Positions 53,270 through 64,000 of a stretch of 64,000 bases of DNA are shown piece after piece. The notes under the pieces were generated by a model. That model was not told where the DNA came from. It ran no database searches and was given only the letters and a program-made list of their open reading frames with translations. The position numbers were made by a program, and so were the translations under genes. Within the stretch, counting starts at the first letter, position 1; the number at the start of each line of letters is the position of its first letter. The DNA comes from Plicaturopsis crispa FD-325 SS-3 (lineage: Eukaryota > Basidiomycota > Agaricomycetes > Amylocorticiales > Amylocorticiaceae): positions 1,757,300-1,821,299 of the forward strand of contig KN832555.1 in NCBI GenBank assembly GCA_000827205.1, read 5' to 3'.

Positions 53270-55565
53270 ATGTCGTCTCCGAACGGTAAAATGGATGTCG
53301 ACAAATCCCCTGCTCCAAAATCGTATGTACAAAGTTGTTCTCCCACAAACACAGCCAGTCAATTTTTTCCGTAGATCCCGAAATCACTCTACGGACACTC
53401 TACACACGAGGCGCTCTCACCGCTCTCGCTCGCGTGAGAGACGCGATAGACATCGCGAGCGAGGAGACCGTGATGACAAGCGTAGACGGAGCCGCAGTAG
53501 GGACCATGGAAGTGATAAGGCGCGGGACAGGGACCGGTCGCGGGACAGATCACACAGGGACAGAGGAGACAGAGACAGAGGAGATAGGGACAGGCGAAGA
53601 GACAGGGATTCGCATAGAGGCTCGAGTCGTCACAGCCATCGCGAGCGCGAGGACCGGGACCGTGACTACAGGCGTCGTAAACGCGGCGACGAAGGCGAGG
53701 ACCTTGGACCTGAGGATCGTCTGAAGAGGAAGAAAACCGACGACATGGACGACGAGCCGCTTCCGTCGACTTTGAGGGATAGCCCTCGTAGCATCAAGTC
53801 TGACCGCAGAGATCGCTCACGTGAATCTGAACGTAGGTCGGAAAGGTCGTCGGCGAGACCTCCGCGCGACGATCTCGATGATGCCCCCAGATATCGCAGG
53901 GACAGGGACTACGGCAGGAAAGATGACCGACGCCCTCCCAGAAGAAAGAGTCCCATACCGCCCCCGCTTCCACCTGTGAAGTGCGTAGTCTTTCTTTTTC
54001 TCTCTGTCTAGAACATCGACTAACCTGTCCGCTTTCAGGAGGGATTCTCCTACGTACGAGGCACCACTCGAGGAGTCGTACAACCCAGATGAACCCAAGG
54101 AAGACGACTCTGAAGCGCGGTCTGTCTTTGTCTCTCAGCTTGCCGCGCGTCTCACTGCTCGCGATCTCGGGTACTTCTTCGAAGACAAGCTTGGCGAAGG
54201 GACAGTGATGGACTCCAGGATCGTGACGGACAGGCTCTCCCGACGATCCAAGGGGTAAGATTATCTCCTTGCTACTGTTGCATGCTTTTGTGCTCATGTC
54301 GATCGTCAGTATTGGCTATGTCGAATTCCGCACCATCGAACTCGTCGACAAGGCCCTTGCTCTTACTGGCACCGTTGTAATGGGTCTCCCTATCATGGTA
54401 CAACTTACTGAATCAGAAAGGAACAAACTTCATCCAGGCGATGGGTCAGTCCCTCCGTATTTTGCCATTTTCCCACGGAACTGACCCCCAAACCACAGTA
54501 ATCTCAATCTACCGCCGGGCGTCAGTGCCCCACACGGAGGAGCTATGCAGTGCGTTATTTTCCGTTATATTCAACCGTTGGAATGAAACTAATGGTGTCG
54601 ACGTTGTATAGACTTTACGTTGGTTCCCTCCATTTCAACCTTACCGAATCGGATATCAAGCAGGTGTTCGAGCCATTCGGCGAACTTGAATTCGTCGATC
54701 TCCATCGTGATCCCATGACTGGACGCAGTAAGGGATATGCATTTGTCCAGTGAGTGCCTTCGTAGACTCAACCGTAGGCTTATCTCAATCGGGTCTCTTG
54801 CAATAGGTACAAGCGATCTGAGGATGCAAAAATGGCGCTCGAGCAAATGGAAGGCTTTGAGCTTGCAGGTCGTACTTTGCGCGTGAATACCGTTCATGAA
54901 AAGGGGACGGTAAGATACACCCAGCAGGACACCCTCGACGAAGCTGGTGGTATGTCCCTCTCTTCCATGACGCTTGCTCATCACTGACGTGCTTTGCGTA
55001 GGCGGTAACTTGAACGCGGCTTCTCGTCAAGCGCTGATGCAGAAACTTGCTAGGATTGAACCTGCGCCTTCTGCACCCCAACCAATGTGGGTGTCATAGC
55101 TTTTATTCCCGCGCGATCAACTAACTCAGTGTTTTGTCTTGTTAACAGCATGAAGCCCACGATCACACAGGCTATGCAGTCTAAATCAGTCCTCCTGAAG
55201 AATATGTTTGACCCTGAAGAGTGCGTTTCCATTTAGTGCCTCAATATTCGCCAAGTTGACCATCTGCGCTCCAGGGAAACTGAACGCGACTGGGACAAAG
55301 AACTCGCAGAAGACGTCAAAGGTGAATGCCAAGAGAAATACGGCAAAGTTGACGCTATCAAGGTCGAAAAAGAAACACAGGTGCGTTCAGCCTGCTCCTC
55401 TCATGATCGCGTCGACTAAGTATGTTGCAGGGCGAGATATACGTCAAGTTCGACTCTATCGAATCGGCCAAGAACGCGATCCAGGGCCTCAATGGTCGCT
55501 GGTTCGGCGGAAAACAGGTCTCTGCTCAGTTCATCTCAGACGCCATTATGCAGGCCCACCAGTAA
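53270..55565 (+). CDS. RBM39/CC1-like SR splicing factor with three RRM domains
   Basis: Starts at ATG 53270 (MSSPNGKMDVDKSPAPKS) and ends at TAA 55563-55565. A long Arg/Asp/Ser-rich (RS/RD) domain from about 53375 to 53960 is followed by RRM1 (SVFVSQLAARLTARDLGYFFED, GIGYVEFRTIELVDKAL), RRM2 (LYVGSLHFNLTESDIKQVFEPFG, GRSKGYAFVQYKRSEDAKMAL) and a C-terminal U2AF-homology motif ([69 protein letters not shown]). This is the CAPER/RBM39 (fission yeast Rsd1) architecture; the last domain has the R-W-F (GRWFGG) ligand pocket seen in UHMs. It acts in nuclear 3' splice-site recognition. Confidence 0.93.
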
Positions 55566-56392
55566 CCGACTAGCGACCCACACAAGCTTTTTCTAGGTCC
55601 TCCCAAGGCACAAATGCCATGTACTAAACTTCTTTCATATTTTGACAGACTCGATAACAAATGTTTTTCTTTCTTTCTGTCTCGTGTGTTCATATCTCAA
55701 AAGCATCGTGATATGCAGATTTCTTCCCCACCTCCGGACCTTAGGCCTTAGGGATCGTCGGCCACTATAAATGGAGATTGGCAGGTTTGACCTCGACGTC
55801 CAGCATTACCTTGTCATATAATTCTCTTATTCTATGACCTTCTCTCTTCCGTAGACTGTCCCTATAGGATGCAAAATATGAACAACGTATGCCACAAAAC
55901 TATCATTGACCCATGTCGAATGAATTCACTTGTTGCTTGCTTTCCTCGTGCCTTCGTACTCGCAGGTGCGACCTCTCTGCCTGCAGAAATTTGCCCAGGT
56001 AGTCGAGGCACATGCGAGACAAGTGAGTACAATGTCCTATCATTCTCTTATATAGACATGTTGGTTTACACCCCAAGCTAAAGATAAGTAGGACTACATG
56101 CGATCGGGCGCAGGAGAGATAGTGCATCAATTTGGAGGAGATACTATTGGATACAGTCAGTCTTACTTCTGCTCTTCCGTCTTCCGGTATGTCGCCACTC
56201 CCAGGACAAGTAGATATGAAAAATGGCCTGCATCCAATGGGCATCCAAGATATTGAACATGAAAGATCGGGCGTCGCGAGTGTGAAGGGTAGGTGGATCC
56301 TCCGTGTGCATGACGATTCGGATGGGGTATCGTGGTACAGAACGCGTAACGTCGGGTGCGGGAGTTGTCGTACAGGGGGGAAGCCCGCCAGA
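55566..56392. other. Convergent intergenic region
   Basis: 827 bp between convergent stops of the RBM39-like and Zn2Cys6 genes. Several open frames here are short or antisense extensions; none is convincing. Confidence 0.4.
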
Positions 56393-59300
56393 TCACCAAA
56401 TCTGTGGTGCTGGTGGCAGATAGTCGTTGGGGAGCAGGAATGCATCCATGCCGTTTTGCGAGAAAGAGTTCCCCCCAAGGCTCTGGTCGGAGATCCACAC
56501 GGGGAGCTGCTCGGCGGACGTGGCCTCGAAGCCGCGCCAAATGTTGTCGATATTGACCGCGTCGGGATTCTGGTAAGGCACGTGCCCATGTGGCCCTTGC
56601 TGCATGGCAGGCGTCTCCCCTTGGCTCCCAAACGACGGGTCATATGTTGGGGAGAAGGGTTCGGGGGCCCGGGAGTTCATGGGCATACCAGACGCAGGGT
56701 CGATGGCCATAGCCATTGGAGGGTGGAACTCCCTGGCTAGCTGTGGGGAACGGGAGTTTGCGTTCCTGCGACGTTTTGACCGCTTCATCATTAATTGTAG
56801 GGTTAGAGCGTATCGCTTTCCGGGTACTAATTCATGGGTGAGTATTTTTTGTTCAGCATTATTCATCGAAAGTACGCACTCTCCGACATGAGCGCGGCCA
56901 ACCGGCCTACTTGCGTCATGATATCTTGCATGTCGCAGTCATTGGGGCTATATTAAAACCGCGTCAGATTACTATCCGAGTGTCCCATGCCCTGTACTTA
57001 CAACAATCGAGCCAGACGCAGTAAGAACGACGCAGCGAATGTGGCGGTTGCGTGAGTATAATGTACAGCTGATATGTATGATCAGAATGCGGTCAGCCCA
57101 AGTGTCTGACGGGACCGTACCATATTTCATGCCTTCTCTGTAAGAAGGGGAGTTGACCGTGATATCAAGTCCTTGGCGCGCGATCTGTATTGATCGTATA
57201 GCAAGGTCTCGTTGGGCTTGAGGCATATTCTGCACGTCATGGAAGCCGTTGATTCCACGCAATGCCGTAGCGTTATGGAAAAGCTCGGCGTGAAGGTGCT
57301 GAATCTGCAGACTCTGCCGATAAAATGCTGTGGCATGGTCAGCATGATAAACTGAGGTTGAAAATACAATGAACGCACCGGCATCTTCATACTTCTGCGA
57401 GAAGGCTTGATCCCAAATACGGTACCAATTCTGGAATTCCATATCGGCACTGCGCAGATTCTCGAAAGTACGCTCGTCGACGGGCCGATCGAAGGGGGCG
57501 AGGTTGTTGTTTACCCGCTCGCGAATAGCCATTAGTTCAACGGTTGAGACAAGGCGCATGTCATCTTCAATGGACAGCGGATGCTGCAAAAGCATACGAC
57601 ATTGCCATATACTTTCGTCGTCCCGCAAGATAGCTGGGCGACCAGTCCCGTAGGAAAGCCTAGATAAGCGGTGAAAAAGCTGCCGCGTTTTTAGCGTGTG
57701 CGAACGTACTGATGCTCGAAAAGGTAGAGGCAGAACCACGTCCTCGTCTGGACTACTAACTCCCGGTCCTCGTTCGATGTTGAAGCCTTGTTGTTTGTGA
57801 TACGCTTCAATAAGCGGGGCCACGACTTGTGCATCGCTGAATGCATGGTAGTTAGAATAAATTCGAATCTTTAAATGGAGCGGCAGGGCTTACATAGTTC
57901 GAACGCCATACGAACAGCATGGCCTCCACTCAACCAGCCGTTATCCGACCAACCCGATACAAGAACTAATTGTCTCTGTCAGCTGGGCGAGATTATAGGC
58001 AAAATCAATGCTACGCACTCATCGCCTGGACCGCTTCATGACGAACGACGGGTGCAAAAAGGGTTGCACAGGATATCGCCTGGACCTCCTCGAGGCATTT
58101 GAGGAAAACATCACTGGCTTTCCCTGATCCGACAAAAGTAGACATTAGCGGCCGGCAGGATTTGAGAGAGGCACTAGATGTTTCTACATACCTCCGCCAT
58201 CTCGTACTTGGGCAGCTACCATACATATACAGTCAACGGCAAACGGCGAGCGCTCATGCAAGGCCTCAAATGTGTCAACGGAGGAATCAAACACAGGCAG
58301 AAATGTCGAGCAGCCGTGATAATAACTAGAATCGTGGATTAGCCAAGGATGGAAAAACACCATGGCTGGGGGCACCGACATTCTAAATAGTTCTCGCACT
58401 TCGTGCTCCGTCAAGATATTTTTCGTGACGACTGCGGAGAAGTTAGCATCCGGGATAGATTATAGACACGAAATACAAACCGTCAGGGAAAGTAAGAGTG
58501 CGATTGATTTTGTGGCGCGTTTTTCTCCGCTTCGCCGGACGAGACTGTCGTCCGGGAGATGGCGCTCTACTGGGCGGCTCACTGACATCATGCTCCTGCA
58601 TTCATTGAATACCGTAAGAAAAGACGTTGTACGGCGCAAAGACGGTATAGAACTTGCCTTTGCGGCACGCTCAATAGCTACATCAGCCAAGCCCCGAAGA
58701 ACCTCCCACGGCGCGACGAGCCCCGAGGCAGGAAGTTCGCCGTTTTCTTCGTCATCCAAGTCAGAAGAGTCGGCGCTGGCTACAGCCGACGAAGCGGGTC
58801 GCTTTCCGCTGGAAATGTGTTGCGTGTTGATGTGCCTGGATGTTTGTCTTTGAGCTTGGGCACCTTCTGGAGGATTGAAGCGGACAGACGACATGTTGCC
58901 CGATTGCGTCCCCGAAGCGCTGCCAGACTGAATGCTAGAGAACGGGGGCAGTATCTGCCCCTGTGAGTTATATGTTTGCGAGCCCCCCTGCGAGGGAGCA
59001 TTGTAATTCGCGTACGACGGCGGAAGTTGTGGTGGATGGTATTGATCTGGCCCCGAAGGCATCTGCCCGTGCGCCGACAGAGTCGGACTTCGGTAAGAGG
59101 AGCTGGATATAGATGCTCGGTGCTGACGTGGCGTTGCAGCGTTCATCATAGGCGTTCCAGGCTGGTGGCCTCCAGAGTATTGGTTGCCCGACATCCCGGG
59201 CTGTTGAGGGGGCTGCATCCCTTGCATGCTCTCCGACATATGCCCATGGCCGGATGGAGTCGTGGGCGAGGCCATAGACTGCATCCCTGGAGATTGATAG

Positions 59301-59884
59301 TGATATGGGGGCTGGATATGTGTAGGGGAATGAACCTGCATGCCTCCGCCACGCAGGTGCCCAACGATTTCCGACAAGGTGCTCTGTATTGACAACTGCG
59401 AGTCCCGTATCTCGGATACGCGGGCCTCGAGACTGCGAATGCGCCTACAGAGTTGTACCGTCAGAGCAGGGACAATCATATGTCAGTTGCAAAGTACTCA
59501 CTCGAGACCCGCTTCGCCTGTAAGTGTCGCCTCCCTAGACGGCTTCTCGAAGAGACATTCTAACCCGGCATGCCGACACCTTCTGCACGGAGGATTATCA
59601 GCCCCTTCGCACCGCATCTTCTGTTTCCTGCATGCATTCTTCATATATGACGAGTCGATCAGTCAGAGGGACGTCCTCCGGTCATGTACCGCGTAAACAC
59701 TCACACATGCGCCTTCGTAGCAAGTCTGGTCAGTATCGCACCGATGTTATTGGAATGATAGGGACATACGAGGGACTCTGTTGAGCGTCTTGACCAGCGG
59801 CTTCGATTTATCGCCCGCGCCCTTGGACTCGTCCGTGTCTTCCTGTTTCTTGACTCCGCTCCCACTGCCCAGACCTGTGTCCAT
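56393..59884 (-). CDS. Zn(II)2Cys6 transcription factor with Fungal_trans domain
   Basis: First ATG in frame is 59884 (MDTGLGSGSGVKKQEDTDES); upstream the frame opens with non-ATG codons only. The zinc cluster is assembled over introns: CYEGACNACRKQKMRCEGA followed by PPCRRCRHAGLEC, giving CxxCxxxxxxC...CxxCxxxxxxC. A coiled coil follows (GLERIRSLEARVSEIRDSQLSIQSTLSEIV), then a long Gln/Pro/Ser-rich linker, then the middle homology (Fungal_trans) region: EHEVRELFRMSVPPAMVFFHPWLI, SGWSDNGWLSGGHAVRMAFELSMHKSW, LFHRLSRLSYGTGRPAILRDDESI. A Pro/Met-rich C-terminal tail ends PPAPQIW at 56393. Target genes are unknown. A 1.3-kb TIR element starts 166 bp upstream of the ATG. Confidence 0.88.
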
Positions 59885-60042
59885 AGCGTCCAATGTGCTG
59901 CTTGACAAGCCGTATAGAGCAATTAAGACTGCAGCAAGAGTGGAAAACAAGCGCCAATGGCCGCAAGAAAAGAAAGTTGGGCGCTGGGAAAGCGAATCTG
60001 GGCTGATCTGTTGAGGAAGAGGAGGAAAGTGCAGTAAACAAG

Positions 60043-60049
60043 AGTCAAG
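60043..60049. repeat. Left 7-bp direct repeat flanking TIR element
   Basis: AGTCAAG, repeated exactly at 61348-61354; probable target-site duplication. Confidence 0.75.
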
Positions 60050-60071
60050 CCCAGTGAAAATCTACAATGAC
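60050..60071 (+). repeat. Left terminal inverted repeat of the 1.3-kb element
   Basis: 22 bp, exact reverse complement of 61326-61347. Confidence 0.85.
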
Positions 60072-61325
60072 GAGCTAGGACGAGGTATGTAAAAATATGA
60101 CGGTCATATTTTATCATACGGAGTCAGAAAATGTGGTCTATATCATATAGACAATCTGACTGTGTCAGACCGCGTATGACTGCGTATGTCCATCAATCTG
60201 ACTGGATCGGAGCGCATATGACCGCGCATATGGGGCGGCCTACTCGAATATTATTGATTATATTTTGTTGCGGGGCTAGCCATTGGGTTTGGGCAGGGGA
60301 AAAATGTTCATTTGTAGGGTAGTAAAGCTAATACAAAGTGTATACCAAGCGCAGTCCACCGTCGTACTGTGCATCTACATGTACTTAGCTACGAGCTACA
60401 GCAACCTCTTACCCTACCCGAAGGACTCCCTGCAAGCATTGCAGTGTTCGCGTGCCGTACAATGCCACTGCTCCGCCCAATCGCGCGTCGCTGGGTCATC
60501 GGGTCGCAGCTTTCCCATAGCCTGGCATATACTGACTGCGCGCGCTTGACGAGGCCTAAATGTGGGGAGCCACGAACATTAGAATTGGTTAGAGCACATG
60601 ATACAGCAGGCGCGTACCTGCTACGGATATTCGATCCCACCTTACTGGACTACAGCACGCCAGTGTTATGTGAGCTGGCAAAACGCACCGCGGCACCGCA
60701 ACCTCTCCTACCGAGCCCTGCGCCTAAGCCCGCAATAGACAACACTAAGCGGCTCTGGTCCGCCGTAGCCTATGCACAAATGCTGGTAAGCTTAACGTAC
60801 ATCGTGCGAGACGGTGCTGAGCACATACCTTCACCTACATAGACTGACCACAACGCCGGGGCCGCTGCTCGCTTGCAGCGGCCTAGTGGGGCTCTCTCCA
60901 GGGTCCTCGGTAGCCGCTAGGCGTCGCCGGGATCGCCTTCGGTCGAGCTGGATGCCGCTGGCGCTGGGGGCACTTTGAAAGAGGCGGCGACGGATGGTGG
61001 TGGAAGGGAAGGAAGAGACGTGGCGCGTGCGTTTGCGGTAACGGCAAGTATTTGTCATGTACTTACTTAGGGCAACGTCCGAGGGCACTTAGAGAAAAAA
61101 AAGCAAGTCAAGCACAGTGCACAGGGGGTGAAAGCAACGAAACAGGTGTTTGATGTTTTGTTTGAGTGCTCGAGCGCTGCGCAAAACACACGCAAGTGCG
61201 CAAAACACAAAACATGTCGCACGCTTTACATTTAGCCGACCGACGGTCCTCTCTGGTCATACAAAAGTCCTATCTCGTCCGATGTCCACCTTCTTTTCCT
61301 ACCTCGTCATATTTTGTCCTACCTG

Positions 61326-61347
61326 GTCATTGTAGATTTTCACTGGG
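61326..61347 (-). repeat. Right terminal inverted repeat of the 1.3-kb element
   Basis: 22 bp, exact reverse complement of 60050-60071. Confidence 0.85.
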
Positions 61348-61354
61348 AGTCAAG
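61348..61354. repeat. Right 7-bp direct repeat flanking TIR element
   Basis: AGTCAAG, matches 60043-60049. Confidence 0.75.
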
Positions 61355-63513
61355 TCCCAGGGCCCGGCTTACGTCGATCGAATCGTCGACGTCAACCTAC
61401 TCCGACGCACGGCACCAATTCGGCAGTCACTTTTTCCCGCTTTCCTTTCCTCGAGGCGCCTCGCACTGCTTTTCCATTTCAAATCGACAAAGTAAACCCT
61501 GCAGCAAGGCGGCATCGCTAACGATGCTGTGGAAAGGCTGCGACTTGATCGCCAGGTGCCTGTTTGCGAGCAACGATGCCACATCTCACTCTCAATCGCG
61601 TCGAGTTTCATTCGCAGGACAATAGCTGTGGTCGTCGGTGGGTACGATTCATTAAATAGTGTGGGGTAGAGTGACGGATCAACCTTAACAAAGTCCGGAA
61701 CTCATGCGTGTCTGCTACCATGCGGCACTTTCGTCTAGGTGTCCATGGCCGCACTTGCCCTTCTCTCAGTGCTGCAGGCGCACGCACCAGGGCATTCAAG
61801 CAGCTGCTGCGGCATGGGCAGTGTATGTGGTGGAGCAATCATGGGGCACGCTGTCAACATCGATGGATGGATGGCCGCTGATTCTTATCTGGCGTCCTGA
61901 AGCCTTGACGTGTTGGAGAGCGACTCAGACGCGTGAGTGGTCCATTCATTCCCGGAAAACGATCGTAGGGCAGTCCATCCTTGGTCCATCCCATGATCAC
62001 AGTTCCTTGCCTTGGGAGAGGGCGTGTTACAATTGCGCCTGCGTCGCGTATATATATCGGCAGCTCTGATGTCATGTATTACTTACGGGATGGTCAATGA
62101 ACAGTATAAGAACAACCCGTCTACATAGCAATTTGTCTACAGGCAGGCATCGTGATTCAGGCCAGCCTTCCATGCAGTAAGTATGTCATCATGGCGCAGT
62201 AGGGTTGGGTACCGGTTGAACGTCTACTTGTCGGAGAGTTGCAGAAGAAGATAATACGTGGTCTACATTGCGGTATGTATGACTTACCAAAAGACATGTT
62301 GGTTTGCACACCATCCGGTAGGACCGCGTGGAGATCCCCCTCGTGGAAGAGCAACATGTTGTGCGCCAGGAAGCCTGTGAGATTGAACGACGTCTCAGCA
62401 ATAAGCCGCCGGTGAAAGTAGATTGGAACACACATATTATCGGCTGGTTTTATCTGAAAATGATACGTTCATGGGTATCGCCTGTCCGCTTCGCCTTGTC
62501 CTTGATCCCGCACCGCTTCTCTGCATATAGGAAGCTACAATATCAGCGGATACGTCAGTGAACTACGGTAGCATTCAAATAAATTGGATTAAACGTACAC
62601 TTGGAATGGTGCCACGCAAATCTCTCTGTTGGTAAGTCGAGATTCCGTTGAAAGAGTATAGCAGCCGGGACAGAGGATACTATAATTTATGCTGGCGTCT
62701 TGAATCCTGTGAGCCGCTGGTCGCGGGGGAACCGCCGTTGTGAGATCTGGCAAATAAATCCGGAAAAGCTCGAAAGACGCGATCCGCAACAGGACAATGC
62801 GCACGAGGCTCCCTGAGACAGAAGCCGCATCCGGAACCTCTTGAAGAGGGCATTTTGAACGCACTGGACACCGTCTGTTAGCTCTGTAAGGCACGGCGAA
62901 CGCGGTCGATGTATGTCGGTGAGCTGACAGACAACAAAAATGGATTTGAACACGCAATAAAACCATGGGAGGATACTGGCGGTGCATTGGGGCTTATCCA
63001 CGGTCGGCGTCTGACAATGCTTGTAACCTAAAATGTGAAGGAAACGTGGTTAGCTTCCAGTGCACTTGAATGAGAGCTTACAAGCACCGAGGCTCGAGTG
63101 GACCCGTCATCTGGAGGACATGAAGAATACCGTCCGCATCTGAGTAGTTTTTGCTCGTTACCACCTTGGCTTGAACTAGTACTGGCGTCGAGAGGGCGGA
63201 TGGTGACTAGTTGCAAGTCACCGATTAAGTAGTGGAAATCCTGTGATATTCGACTACCTGCAGCTGGAACATTTGTGTGTCCCCTCTGATCCATCAGAAT
63301 TTGTGCTGGTGCAGTAGAGCAGTATTAAATTCTGTAAATGCTCACATGTTAGCTGCAGCACCAAAATGACTCAAGAAAAGTGGCGGCGGGGAGTTTTGAA
63401 CTTTTGAAGATTTGTTGAAGATACTCAATAAAGGCGCCGTTGCCGGAACGGGACATTAGGGGTCTTCAAAGTTGAGCGATGCTCCGATGCTCGATGCTGG
63501 TCGATGCTCGATG
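61355..63513. other. 2.2-kb region without a confident gene; possible minus-strand exon fragments
   Basis: Several minus-strand stretches look exon-like: about 62060-61930 (IVTRPLPRQGTVIMGWTKDG), about 62435-62290 (FLAHNMLLFHEGDLHAVLPD) and about 63000-62690 (Cys-rich). They could be exons of one unrecognised gene running leftward or decayed remnants. I could not find a start codon, a continuous splice or a family. A TCGATGCT-type short repeat precedes the hAT copy (about 63484-63513). Confidence 0.3.
63506..63513. repeat. Presumed left 8-bp target-site duplication of second hAT copy
   Basis: GCTCGATG directly precedes the terminal repeat; the partner lies outside the window. It shares 6 of 8 positions with TCTCTATG at the first copy. 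Confidence 0.5.
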
Positions 63514-64000
63514 TAGTGTTGCCGCGGTGTGAAGCGACTTTGAAGTGTACATCAAATCACTTCAATATTTTCGCATCCCGACCACATTGATGTGGCTTTG
63601 AAGTCGCTTTGAAGTGCCACGCGAGCCCACGCGATGAGGCTGTGACTACCGTAAGTGGAAGACAATGCGAAACTACGGCAAGCGATCTCGGGCAAGCGAT
63701 CGTTCAACGTCTCGCAATCTCTCGACTTTGCTTCAGACGAACATCCATAGGATTACCGCTGGACTGTGCCAACTGCATCGCTTTCATAGTCTTCTCGTAT
63801 CTCCGTGCCCTTTTTGGCTCCCCGCTATATAAGAATTTCGAAAATCCAATTTTGCGACGCGCGTCGCGTCGCGTCGCGCACGCAACTTGCAGACGCGTTT
63901 TGGCCAATGCACGCGTACTTAAGACGATCCTTGGAACGCCGGGTAGCTTGCCCACTTTGCAATGACGGTATTACGGTGAGCTCTGAACCATATAGCCTCC
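63514..64000 (+). mobile_element. Second hAT copy, left 487 bp (truncated by window end)
   Basis: Aligns without gap, offset 53814, to 9700-10186 and by eye is identical, including the 21-bp terminal repeat, the TTGAAG cluster and the GCGACGCG array; the two open frames inside (63609-63965 and 63704-63955) translate identically to those at 9795-10151 and 9890-10141. The transposase would begin outside the window. Confidence 0.93.

Larger units (their letters stand above)
60050..61347. mobile_element. Non-autonomous TIR DNA transposon (1298 bp)
   Basis: Perfect 22-bp inverted repeats at 60050-60071 (CCCAGTGAAAATCTACAATG plus AC) and 61326-61347, flanked by the 7-bp direct repeat AGTCAAG. Inside both ends are TCATATTTT and CCTACCTCGTC/GTCCTACCTGGTC-type subterminal repeats in inverted orientation. 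A 17-bp palindrome (GTCTATATCATATAGAC, 60136-60152) lies near the left end. The interior has no transposase; the open frame 60369-60842 resembles nothing. The CAGTG-like ends and 7-bp duplication fit a hAT-derived non-autonomous element best, though the superfamily is inference and the ends differ from the 4.35-kb hAT element here. Confidence 0.82.

Noticed and set aside
53794-54297. Minus-strand frame opposite the RBM39-like gene
   Set aside because: Antisense of RS-domain and RRM exons; no own start context or family.
55903-56643. Long minus-strand frame overlapping the Zn2Cys6 gene 3' end
   Set aside because: Wrong frame relative to the TF's well-supported final exon; Pro/Arg composition typical of a shadow.
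60369-60842. Open frame inside the 1.3-kb TIR element as a transposase fragment
   Set aside because: No DDE, BED or hATC-like motif; probably chance.

Overview
The window is nuclear DNA of a filamentous basidiomycete, most likely an agaricomycete. Genes lie close together on both strands and are broken by many short (about 45-65 bp) GT-AG introns. All gene models were spliced by eye: outer ends (start and stop codons) are more certain than some internal junctions. Recognised products are typical fungal ones: ADP/ATP carrier, ESF1, RRP36, SEC17, NUS1, phosphoacetylglucosamine mutase, DUG3, an RBM39-like splicing factor, a Zn2Cys6 regulator, a P450, a GMC oxidase and a DUF2235 hydrolase. No rRNA, tRNA, CRISPR or prokaryotic operon was seen.

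Layout. 1-9.7 kb: 3' part of a PfkB sugar kinase (probably the pseudouridine-metabolising enzyme) with a 7-nt micro-exon, the mitochondrial helicase Irc3, the ADP/ATP carrier, a PIAS/Siz SUMO ligase and a NudC protein. 9.70-14.05 kb: a complete, apparently autonomous hAT transposon with 21-bp terminal inverted repeats, an 8-bp target duplication and an unbroken ten-exon transposase reading frame, inserted 28 bp behind the NudC stop codon. 14.3-16.7 kb: ESF1. 17.1-23.6 kb: a group with two secreted tandem-repeat proteins, one of them a textbook-looking Kex2-type peptide precursor (seven 20-residue cores separated by Lys-Arg), flanking a cupin, an L-rhamnose-dehydrogenase-like SDR and a ketol-acid-reductoisomerase-like protein that lacks two usual catalytic residues. 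24.4-33.7 kb: a CorA-type Mg transporter with an altered GMN signature, RRP36 and a large multipass membrane protein. 34.7-45.0 kb: metabolic accessory genes (a frame-disrupted GMC oxidase, an LPX1-like alpha/beta hydrolase, a P450, a DUF2235 hydrolase). 45.4-55.6 kb: housekeeping genes NUS1, SEC17, PCM1/AGM1, DUG3 and the RBM39-like factor. 56.4-59.9 kb: a Zn2Cys6 regulator whose promoter carries a 1.3-kb non-autonomous TIR element. 61.3-63.5 kb: no confident gene. From 63.514 kb to the window edge: the left end of a second hAT copy, by eye identical to the first over all 487 visible bases.

The observations most worth following are the Kex2-type repeat precursor and its neighbours, the apparently recent hAT family, the small TIR element in a regulator promoter, and the divergent KARI-like and CorA-like proteins.
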